Part shown: in pieces, positions 6,467-12,709 of the stretch
Layout: every line of letters starts with the position of its first letter
Numbering within the stretch: the first letter of the stretch is position 1
Assembly (NCBI GenBank): GCA_000435595.1
Contig: FR895387.1
Span: 1-17,895 of the forward strand
Length of the DNA stretch: 17,895 nt
Direction: 5' to 3'
DNA from: Firmicutes bacterium CAG:882
Lineage (GTDB): Bacteria; Bacillota; Clostridia; Lachnospirales; Lachnospiraceae
Program-made: the position numbers and the translations under genes
Notes under the pieces: model-generated
What the model was told of the DNA's origin: nothing
The model's input: only the letters and a program-made list of their open reading frames with translations
Databases searched by the model: none

Positions 6467-6700
6467 TTATTTACTGCATTCCATGATTATCTTCTCGCAC
6501 CTGTCATATCCAAGCTGTGAACTGTTCAGGCACAACGTATAATTACCGGCTTTTCCCCATTTCTGCTTGTATGAAGAATGCGCTAATCTTGCCAAAAAAC
6601 ACTCAAACATATAATTTTGAAGTACCACCTGTGCCGCAATATTGTTATTCTTTGCATAATTTTTTATTTTACCCTTTAAACTCATCGCCTTAGAACTCAC
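6467..6700 (-). pseudogene. Chimeric remnant: AbiEii toxin N-terminus fused to cytidylate-kinase-like C-terminus
   Basis: A 77-codon frame. Residues 1-40 (MSLKGKIKNYAKNNNIAAQ, VVLQNYMFECFLARL) match the start of AbiEii/AbiGii nucleotidyltransferase toxins of about 290 residues. Residues 44-77 (KQKWGKAGNYTLCLNSSQLG, then CEKII) match instead the end of cytidylate-kinase-like proteins, whose C-terminus carries a W-G-x-x-x-N-Y-x-L-C-L-x-S pattern. A deletion therefore joined two genes in frame. The nucleotidyltransferase core (GG-S and DLD motifs) is absent, so the toxin must be dead. The GTG start at 6700 overlaps the AbiEi stop as GTGA, the normal AbiE operon coupling. Confidence 0.65.
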
Positions 6701-7260
6701 AGCAGTACCTCCAAATAGCTTTTCAACTTCTTCTCTATATGAAATGTTAAGGCATATTCCGACAGGCGGTTAATGTTTTTATCCGTCCACGCGGCATATT
6801 TCTTTAAAGAGCTTATAACCGTCTCCTCATCCATTCTGTTTCTGCTTATCAACAAATCACATATACTCCGCTCCGCATTGTAGCATCTGACCTGATTTCC
6901 AAAGGTTGTCTTTGCATAAATCATTCCCAGCCGATGAAATTGAGGCTGTATATAATAACATTTGCACTCCCCTGAAACTGATTCGGGAAGCGACGTGTCA
7001 GAGGGGATTGTAACGGAATGCTCAAACGGTGTTCTATCGGTCAATTCAAGTAAAAACAATGCCGATTCATGTGAAAAAATAATATTTTCTGACCTCAGCA
7101 TCAAGGTGTACATATCATCATGAACCGATTCAGGCAGGATGTATATTCCCTGTCTTACGCGCTCTATAAGCCCTTCCCTCTCATACTTCGGAAGAAGTGC
7201 CTTTGAAAATCCCAGTTCAATCGCCCTTTTTGTCGTTATGATATTATTATTTAATTTCAT
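6697..7260 (-). CDS. AbiEi-family antitoxin / transcriptional regulator
   Basis: A 187-residue AbiEi-type antitoxin of a type IV toxin-antitoxin phage-defence system. The N-terminal winged helix-turn-helix is visible (TTKRAIELGFSKALLPKYER, then EGLIERVRQGIYILPE), as is the C-terminal antitoxin domain with YNAERSICDLLISRNRMDEE (127-146). The length is complete. Known AbiEi proteins repress their own operon by binding inverted repeats and also neutralise AbiEii. Here the partner toxin is truncated to a fused stub, so this is an orphan antitoxin. Its promoter (TTGACT 7343-7348, TATTTT 7320-7325 on the minus strand) is embedded in a nested dyad (7302-7349). The start at 7260 has only a weak AAAG site. 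Confidence 0.85.
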   Translation of the reverse strand: MKLNNNIITTKRAIELGFSKALLPKYEREGLIERVRQGIYILPESVHDDMYTLMLRSENIIFSHESALFLLELTDRTPFEHSVTIPSDTSLPESVSGECKCYYIQPQFHRLGMIYAKTTFGNQVRCYNAERSICDLLISRNRMDEETVISSLKKYAAWTDKNINRLSEYALTFHIEKKLKSYLEVLL

Positions 7261-7301
7261 TTCTTTATATTATAGGATTAATTATCATAATAACCGCCCT
7301 C

Positions 7302-7349
7302 GTTGACTTTTATATTGATAAAATATTTTATTTCTATTTAAAAGTCAAC
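7302..7349. promoter_or_regulatory. Nested palindromes in the abiE promoter
   Basis: The outer arms GTTGACTTTTA (7302-7312) and TAAAAGTCAAC (7339-7349) are perfect inverted repeats. An inner perfect palindrome ATAAAATATTTTAT (7318-7331) has almost the same centre. The AbiEi promoter hexamers lie within it. This fits AbiEi autoregulation. Confidence 0.6.
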
Positions 7350-7370
7350 TATGTACCTATATAAGATACT

Positions 7371-7511
7371 CTAAATATACCTCCCTGTCACGCTCTCCTC
7401 ATTCCCCGCAATCTGTTGCAGAGGCACGTCCACATCTATGTTTTTAAGGTTGTGGACTCTTGCTCCACGCACCTTTATATATTTGGGATCATTATTTTCT
7501 TCCATCACCAT
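7371..7511 (-). pseudogene. UvrA-like remnant with the middle deleted
   Basis: A 44-codon frame from ATG 7505 (or 7511) to TAG at 7371-7373, with an AAGAGG ribosome site upstream. The first 34 residues contain YIKVRGARVHNLKNIDVDVP, the conserved start of UvrA excinuclease subunits, ending where the Walker A loop should begin. The last ten residues (NEESVTGRYI) resemble the segment after an ATPase domain of UvrA (the xxSxTGxY pattern). About 700-900 residues between are missing, yet the frame is kept. It cannot be functional as a repair protein. It lies upstream of the abiE promoter on the same strand. The rest of the gap 7261-7654 contains the abiE promoter and the promoter of the alpha/beta hydrolase. 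Confidence 0.65.
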
Positions 7512-7555
7512 ACCTCTTTTCCAACAACATACTTATAATATCTTCTCATAAGCTA

Positions 7556-7585
7556 TTGAAATTTATTACACAACTGTGCTACAAT
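7556..7585 (+). promoter_or_regulatory. Promoter of the alpha/beta hydrolase gene
   Basis: TTGAAA (7556-7561) and TACAAT (7580-7585), each 5 of 6 to consensus, are separated by 18 bp. The leader would be about 63 nt. Confidence 0.45.
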
Positions 7586-7654
7586 CCATGAAAGTAAATG
7601 TGACTTTTTTACCATTTTGATGTTACAATAGCATCATGAAAGGATCTAAAATAT

Positions 7655-8548
7655 ATGCAGGATGTAATGAGAAAACAGTTTTACAAGCAGCGCTTCGCCT
7701 TTGAGCTTGATGCTGCTGAGCGCGACAAGACACAGTCAATGCCTGCGGGTGTAGCGATAGAACATGATGTCCCATACATGGATGATGGCATGGAAGCACA
7801 CCGAATGGACATCTACCGTCCCGATGGCAGTGAAAATACCGTCCTCCCGGTTATCATAAATATCCACGGTGGCGGACTTATCATCGGCAATAAGGAGTTT
7901 AACCGTTTCTTCTGCGCCAAGCTTTGCACACTCGGTTATCTGGTGTTCAGCATTGAATACCGCCTCATCCCTGACTGTATGGTGTTCGACCAGTTCTCGG
8001 ATGTCTGCAATGCTTTCAATTACATACAGGCACATCTTGGTGAATACAAGGGTGACGCTGACCACATCTACGGCGTGGCTGACAGTGGCGGAGCCTATCT
8101 TCTGACCTACACGGCTGCAATGAACAAGTGTCACACACTTGCCAAGTCAGGACATGTCAAGCCGCACCATATCCAATTCCGTGCGCTTGGTCTTATAAGC
8201 GGTATGTTTTACACCACACGCTTTGACAAGATTGGAATTTTTCTTCCCGCTTATCTTTACGGCAAGAACTATAAAAAGCAGTCCTTCGCAAAGTATGCAG
8301 ACCCTGAACATCCGGACATCGTGACTTCACTTCCGCCCTGCTTTCTCGTGACAAGTCAGAACGACCATCTCAAGAAATACACGCTTGATTTTGAAAAGGC
8401 ACTTGCACGTCACAATATGCCACACGAATTTTTCTGTTTCCCGCGTGACAAGCGTCTGACACATGCCTTCAGTGTATTCAGACCCGACTACGAGGAGAGT
8501 ACGGATACAATAACCGCAATGCACAACTATTTTGCAAAACAAAAATAA
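7655..8548 (+). CDS. Alpha/beta hydrolase (HSL-like esterase)
   Basis: A 297-residue serine hydrolase of the hormone-sensitive-lipase-like group, which cleaves carboxylic esters. HGGG (71-74) is the oxyanion-hole motif. The nucleophile is Ser144 in ADSGG (142-146), where the usual first Gly of G-x-S-x-G is Ala. Asp237 in SQNDH and His270 in LTHAF complete the triad. There is no signal peptide, so it is cytoplasmic. The start at 7655 has an AAAGGA site about 10 nt upstream. The gene is convergent with the GH3 gene and shares a terminator with it. The physiological substrate is unknown; deacylation of small acetyl esters or of plant-derived oligosaccharides would suit the neighbourhood but is inference. 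Confidence 0.85.
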   Translation: MQDVMRKQFYKQRFAFELDAAERDKTQSMPAGVAIEHDVPYMDDGMEAHRMDIYRPDGSENTVLPVIINIHGGGLIIGNKEFNRFFCAKLCTLGYLVFSIEYRLIPDCMVFDQFSDVCNAFNYIQAHLGEYKGDADHIYGVADSGGAYLLTYTAAMNKCHTLAKSGHVKPHHIQFRALGLISGMFYTTRFDKIGIFLPAYLYGKNYKKQSFAKYADPEHPDIVTSLPPCFLVTSQNDHLKKYTLDFEKALARHNMPHEFFCFPRDKRLTHAFSVFRPDYEESTDTITAMHNYFAKQK

Positions 8549-8569
8549 AATTATGCATGTAAAAGTAAA

Positions 8570-8608
8570 AGCTGTATTTCATAGAGTCAGTCTCTTTGAA
8601 ATACAGCT
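8570..8608. terminator. Bidirectional terminator
   Basis: A 12-bp stem (AGCTGTATTTCA with TGAAATACAGCT) extends through a T-T mismatch by AGAG/CTCT, with loop TCAGT. On the minus strand it is followed by TTTTACTTTTA, suiting the GH3 gene; the plus-strand tail (CTTATT) is weaker. It lies between two convergent genes. Confidence 0.6.
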
Positions 8609-8639
8609 CTTATTCATATCACCATTCCCACTATGTCAT

Positions 8640-10910
8640 TCAAGCCCTCAAGGTCAACTCTGCCGCATCTCCCTCAGTCAGGCTGCTGTCCGCAATCCAT
8701 ACCTTGAACTTTCCCGGCTCGCTTCCGAAGCTTCCGTCAGCACGGAAAAAGCTTAACAGCTCCTCATCAATATCGAATGATACCTTTTTCTCCTCCCCCG
8801 GCATCAGCTCAATATGCTTAAATCCCTTTAATTCCTTAATCGGGCGCACTCTGCTCGCCGCGACATCCCTTATGTATAGCTGGATAAGCTCTGAACCCTT
8901 GCTTTTTCCCGTATTCTTCACGGTCACTGACGCGGTTATTTTTTCTCCCGACGTCACACTGTCCGAACTCAGGTTCACACTACCTATCTCAAACGAAGTG
9001 TAGCTTAGTCCATACCCGAACGGATACAGCGGCTCATTCGGTGCATCTAAGTATCTGCAATTGTAATCTCCTCTGCTGCCCTCAGGCTTCGGGCGCCCCG
9101 AGCTGTAATGATTGTAGCACATCGGAAGCTGCCCGACGTTGTAAGGGAAGCTCATCGGAAGCTTTCCCGACGGATTGTATTCCCCCGTAAGCACATCCAT
9201 TATGCCGTGACCGCCCTCTGTTCCAGGCATCCAAGCCTCGACAACCGCCTTGGAATACTCCGAAACTTCTCTCAGATCTAATGGTCTTCCGTTAAAAAGA
9301 ACCGTCACTATATTTTTATTTACCGCTGCCACGCGTCTTAAAAGCTCAAGCTGTATATGCGGAAGTTCAATCTGTGTTCTGCTTGTGGCCTCTCCCGTCT
9401 CGAAACGATGCTCACCGAGTGCAAGCACAACCACATCCGCCCACTTTGCACACTCCTCCGCCTCACTTAAAAGTGAGGCATTTATCTCCTCCCAGTTGTC
9501 CTCATCGTACTGACCGAGATTTACTATTGTGTGATTGTCTAGCAGCGTACAGCCCTCTGCAAATCTTAACAGAACTCCAGGCTGCTTTTCTTCCAATCCC
9601 TCCGCCAAAGCTGCACCGCCAAATATCTCCTGTGCTGCCGTCTTCAGCGTCACATTGTCCTTCTCATCGCCTGACACCGACCATGAGCTTCTCATGTCCT
9701 GCCCTTCAACGTAAGGTCCCACAAATGCAATCTTCATGCCATCCGCCGTGTTAATCGGAAGAAGCTTCTTACCGGCATCACTGTCTGTGGAATCATTCTT
9801 TAAAAGAACTATAGACTCTCTGACAGCCTGTCTTGCGAGGCTCCTGTGTGCATCGCATAGCTGTATCTCACGCTCAAGCTGCTCGTCCGCATCCTTGTAC
9901 GGATTCTCAAAGAGCCCGAGCTTATTTTTAAGCATTAACACTCTCATGACCGCCTCATCAATCAGCTTTTCGGAAACCTTTCCCTCCTTTACAAGCGTCT
10001 CGAGGTGGTCTGCGTAGGCAGGCGTGCACATCTCGATGTCAACGCCCGTTTCAATAGCCTTGACTGCCGCTTCCCTGTTGTCCTCACAGTATCCGTGAGC
10101 TACCATCTCTCCGACCGCAGCCCAGTCCGAGATAAGCACCCCGTCAAAGCCCCACTCACCGCGCAGCACATCCCTCATGAGCCACTTGTTTCCCGATGAA
10201 GGCACTCCGTTTAACAGGTTAAATGACGTCATCGCCATCTCACAGCCCGCGTCAACCGCCGCCTTGTAAGCAGGAAGATAGAACTCCCTCAACGTATGCT
10301 CCGACAGCTCTGCGTTCTGGTAGTCAAGTCCCGCGACGGCACCGCCGTAGGCAGCAACGTGCTTTATGCAGGATGCGATTTTTCCCTTCTCACCGACATC
10401 TTCACCCTGAAAGCCCTTCACCATGGCAGCCGCCATCTTACCATTCAGGTATGGGTCCTCCCCCGTGGATTCCATAACCCGTCCCCATCTTGAATCCCTG
10501 ACCAAATCCGCCATCGGTGCAAACGTGACCTGCACGCCGCTTGCTCCGGCCTCCTTCGCCGCTGCCTCTGCGCATTTTTCGGACGTCTCAGGTGAGAAAG
10601 TCGCACCCTGTGCGAGCGGACACGGAAATACCGTCTTATGCCCGTGAATCACGTCGAGCATGAACATGAGCGGAATTTTGTGTGGCTGTGTCTTTAAATA
10701 ATCGTCCTGAATTTTCTTTAACTTTTCCGCACCGTATATTCCAAGCGTGCTTCCGGCAAGCCTGCACGTCTCCTCCCTCCAGCCGTTGTTCATTCCTCCG
10801 GTGATTACCGCCCCCTCCTCATAGCAGCTTCCCGGAACCTGCACAAGCTGTCCGATTTTCTCCTCAAGCGACATATCACTAAGCAGTTCATTAAGTTCCT
10901 TCTGTGTCAT
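8640..10910 (-). CDS. bglX: GH3 family beta-glucosidase
   Basis: A 756-residue glycoside hydrolase of family 3 with the BglX layout: an N-terminal TIM barrel (to about 330), a middle alpha/beta sandwich (about 365-600) and a C-terminal fibronectin-III-like domain (from about 665). The nucleophile is Asp262 in VLISDW (258-263). RDSRWGR (138-144) and IKHVAAYGG (182-190) line the sugar site. No signal peptide is present, unlike Gram-negative BglX, so it probably acts in the cytoplasm on imported beta-glucosides or related disaccharides. The start at 10910 follows a GGGAG site; an in-frame ATG at 10964 would add 18 unrelated residues. A good promoter lies far upstream (11106-11135), giving a leader of about 190 nt with three hairpins. 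The symbol is by similarity only; beta-xylosidase side activity cannot be excluded. Confidence 0.92.
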   Translation of the reverse strand: MTQKELNELLSDMSLEEKIGQLVQVPGSCYEEGAVITGGMNNGWREETCRLAGSTLGIYGAEKLKKIQDDYLKTQPHKIPLMFMLDVIHGHKTVFPCPLAQGATFSPETSEKCAEAAAKEAGASGVQVTFAPMADLVRDSRWGRVMESTGEDPYLNGKMAAAMVKGFQGEDVGEKGKIASCIKHVAAYGGAVAGLDYQNAELSEHTLREFYLPAYKAAVDAGCEMAMTSFNLLNGVPSSGNKWLMRDVLRGEWGFDGVLISDWAAVGEMVAHGYCEDNREAAVKAIETGVDIEMCTPAYADHLETLVKEGKVSEKLIDEAVMRVLMLKNKLGLFENPYKDADEQLEREIQLCDAHRSLARQAVRESIVLLKNDSTDSDAGKKLLPINTADGMKIAFVGPYVEGQDMRSSWSVSGDEKDNVTLKTAAQEIFGGAALAEGLEEKQPGVLLRFAEGCTLLDNHTIVNLGQYDEDNWEEINASLLSEAEECAKWADVVVLALGEHRFETGEATSRTQIELPHIQLELLRRVAAVNKNIVTVLFNGRPLDLREVSEYSKAVVEAWMPGTEGGHGIMDVLTGEYNPSGKLPMSFPYNVGQLPMCYNHYSSGRPKPEGSRGDYNCRYLDAPNEPLYPFGYGLSYTSFEIGSVNLSSDSVTSGEKITASVTVKNTGKSKGSELIQLYIRDVAASRVRPIKELKGFKHIELMPGEEKKVSFDIDEELLSFFRADGSFGSEPGKFKVWIADSSLTEGDAAELTLRA

Positions 10911-10953
10911 ATTAATCTCCCATTCCGCAGGCAATGTTTTTTTTGCCGGAGGA

Positions 10954-11059
10954 ATCGTGGGCAAAATCTCAAATTTTGACCACGATAAATGCTACTTTGT
11001 GACGCCTGCGGCACAAATAGCATGTGTGAAAAATACGCTATCAAGCTTATTTTTCACAC
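10954..11059 (-). promoter_or_regulatory. Three consecutive hairpins in the GH3 leader
   Basis: Three inverted repeats lie nearly end to end. The first is 10954-10986 (ATCGTGG/CCACGAT then CAAAAT/ATTTTG with one mismatch). The second is 10989-11023 (ATGCTA and TTTGTG pairing with CACAAA and TAGCAT). The third is 11024-11059 (GTGTGAAAAATA with TATTTTTCACAC, 12 bp perfect). All lie between the predicted GH3 promoter and its start codon, so they would be transcribed as a structured leader. They could alternatively be DNA operators. I match no known riboswitch. Confidence 0.55.
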
Positions 11060-11105
11060 TATTCCTCCCGCATTATATAGTTTTTGCACTTGCAAATCTA
11101 TGCTT

Positions 11106-11135
11106 ATTATACCTCTTTTTGCGCGCCGTTGTAAA
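11106..11135 (-). promoter_or_regulatory. Promoter of the GH3 gene
   Basis: On the minus strand TTTACA (11130-11135) and a perfect TATAAT (11106-11111) are 18 bp apart. Transcription would start near 11099. Confidence 0.55.
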
Positions 11136-11188
11136 CAGCCCATATACATACTACGCACACAAAAACATGTCAAATATCCCTATCATCA

Positions 11189-11217
11189 TTGACATCCCAC
11201 CTGCGCGGTGGCAAAAT
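11189..11217 (+). promoter_or_regulatory. Promoter of azlCD
   Basis: A perfect TTGACA (11189-11194) is followed after 17 bp by CAAAAT (11212-11217). The spacer contains CCACC and GGTGG arms of a short inverted repeat, a possible repressor site. Confidence 0.55.
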
Positions 11218-11224
11218 AGTAACA

Positions 11225-11238
11225 ATGGTCATGACCAT
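11225..11238. promoter_or_regulatory. Perfect 14-bp palindrome, candidate azlCD operator
   Basis: ATGGTCATGACCAT is fully palindromic and lies around the expected transcription start of azlCD, where a bound protein would block RNA polymerase. The regulator is unknown. Confidence 0.45.
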
Positions 11239-11287
11239 AAATATCTTACTTTAAATATTAACTGTTCTCTCAGAAACGGGGATTAAA

Positions 11288-11995
11288 ATGAACAATTACA
11301 GACGAGGGCTGAAAGCAGGCGTTCCAATCGCCATCGGATACCTTTCAGTCTCATTTACATTCGGAATAATAGCGGTTTCCTATGGATTTGCGTGGTGGCA
11401 GGCACTCATAATCTCAATGACGACCGTCACCTCCGCAGGGCAGTTTGCGGGAATAGGTATAATGCTTCACCCGGGACAGTATTTTCAGATGTTGATTTCA
11501 CAGCTTACAATAAATATACGCTACTCCTTCATGTCAATCTCAGTCGGACAGAAGGCTGACGAGCGTTTTAAGGGCTTGTCAAGATGGCTTCTCGGCTTTA
11601 TGATGACCGATGAGATTTTTGCCGTGGCTGTACAGGAGGAGAAGGTGAGCCGAAGCTTCTTTGCGGGACTTGCAACACTTCCTTATCTCGGCTGGTCTGT
11701 CGGAACACTTCTTGGTGCCATTTTAGGAAGCGTTCTTCCCGACCGCCTGATGAGTGCATTGAGCCTTGCGATATACGGAATGTTTGTCGCCATTGTGGTT
11801 CCGGAAATGAAAAAATCACGACCTGTCACTTTGGTCGTGGTTCTATCAATACTGCTTAGCTGTGCATTTTATTATATTCCGCTGCTGTCAAAAATCTCGA
11901 GCGGAATAACCATCACCGTGGTTGCCATAGCCTCTGCCGGTGTTGGCTCGATATTATTCCCGCTAAAGGACGAGGAGGTCTCCGATAATGGATAA
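11288..11995 (+). CDS. azlC: AzlC-family branched-chain amino-acid exporter subunit
   Basis: A 235-residue integral membrane protein, the large subunit of the AzlCD exporter, which pumps out branched-chain amino acids and analogues such as azaleucine. The N-terminus RGLKAGVPIAIGYLSVSFTF and the following SAGQFAG segment are family hallmarks. About six to seven hydrophobic helices follow. The start at 11288 has a GGGG ribosome site at 11278-11281. The stop overlaps the next gene, so the two are translationally coupled. A strong promoter and a palindromic operator precede it. The function is by family membership. Confidence 0.9.
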   Translation: MNNYRRGLKAGVPIAIGYLSVSFTFGIIAVSYGFAWWQALIISMTTVTSAGQFAGIGIMLHPGQYFQMLISQLTINIRYSFMSISVGQKADERFKGLSRWLLGFMMTDEIFAVAVQEEKVSRSFFAGLATLPYLGWSVGTLLGAILGSVLPDRLMSALSLAIYGMFVAIVVPEMKKSRPVTLVVVLSILLSCAFYYIPLLSKISSGITITVVAIASAGVGSILFPLKDEEVSDNG

Positions 11996-12308
11996 CAAAA
12001 CTTTCTTTTTATATCTGCTCATACTCGCCTGCTCGACATACCTTATCCGCGTCATACCCTTCGTGGCAATAAAACAGAAAATCAGCAACCGCTTCATACG
12101 CTCTTTTCTGTACTACATACCATATGCGGTTCTCACGGCAATGACAATTCCAGCCATATTCTACGCAACCACCTGGTGGGCAGGTGCCGCAACCGGGCTT
12201 GTGGTCGCGGTCATATTTGCCATCAAGGGCAAAGGACTCACGACCGTAGCCGCTGCTGCGTGTGCTGCCGTGTTTTTGGTTGAATTGCTTCAGAGCATAT
12301 TTCTCTGA
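11988..12308 (+). CDS. azlD: AzlD-family branched-chain amino-acid exporter small subunit
   Basis: A 106-residue membrane protein with about four hydrophobic helices, the usual AzlD size. The family pattern is visible in TYLIRVIPFVAIKQKI, then FLYYIPYAVLTAMTIPAIFY. It starts 8 bp before the end of azlC, so the two are coupled and form one exporter. The ribosome site GAGGAGG lies within the end of azlC. The gene is convergent with the small unknown gene ending at 12320, 11 bp away, with no clear terminator between. Confidence 0.9.
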   Translation: MDNKTFFLYLLILACSTYLIRVIPFVAIKQKISNRFIRSFLYYIPYAVLTAMTIPAIFYATTWWAGAATGLVVAVIFAIKGKGLTTVAAAACAAVFLVELLQSIFL

Positions 12309-12319
12309 TTCAGGCTCTA

Positions 12320-12664
12320 TCAGCCTTCCTCAAAATATGTAAGGTAAAGTGCTATATCAGGTGAGGTGACATTGGATATAACGTAAATCACGTCGTCGCC
12401 TGACTGTGTCATAATTCCGTAGAACTCGGCATTGTCGAATACCATGTGAACCACATAATCGTCCTCTAAGAGCTCATAGGTTCCCTCTGCCTCATTTCCG
12501 TTGCTGGAAACACTGACCACGTTGTTCTCATAGAATCTTATCTCAAAGCTTCCGCCGAGCTGCTCCTTTAACTTCTCAACAGTGGCTTCATTCATCTCTT
12601 GCGTGTATTTGAAAAACATATACCTGTCATACGTCGGCATTAATATCTGTTTTTCATTCCGCAA
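12320..12664 (-). CDS. Small hypothetical protein, 114 residues
   Basis: I do not recognise this protein. It is acidic, predicted alpha-beta, with an N-terminal helix (NEATVEKLKEQLGG) and several beta strands ending in DIALYLTYFEEG. It has no signal peptide or membrane segment. The start is uncertain: TTG 12664, ATG 12640 and ATG 12619 all lack a good ribosome site. The codon just before TTG is an in-frame TAA. Upstream of that stop, in the same frame, lies ATG 12682 with a GAAAGG site (12696-12701) about 13 nt away. The gene may therefore be 5'-truncated by a nonsense change, or be re-initiated. It follows the FG-GAP gene by about 45 bp on the same strand and may be co-transcribed. Confidence 0.6.
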   Translation of the reverse strand: MRNEKQILMPTYDRYMFFKYTQEMNEATVEKLKEQLGGSFEIRFYENNVVSVSSNGNEAEGTYELLEDDYVVHMVFDNAEFYGIMTQSGDDVIYVISNVTSPDIALYLTYFEEG

Positions 12665-12709
12665 TTATACAACGCACAGCATTGTAAATTCAATACCTTT
12701 CTTCAACTT

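Noticed and set aside
10954..11287. T-box or other known riboswitch upstream of azlC
   Set aside because: No T-box AGGGTGG motif is seen, and the best azlC promoter lies downstream of the hairpins, so they are not in its leader.
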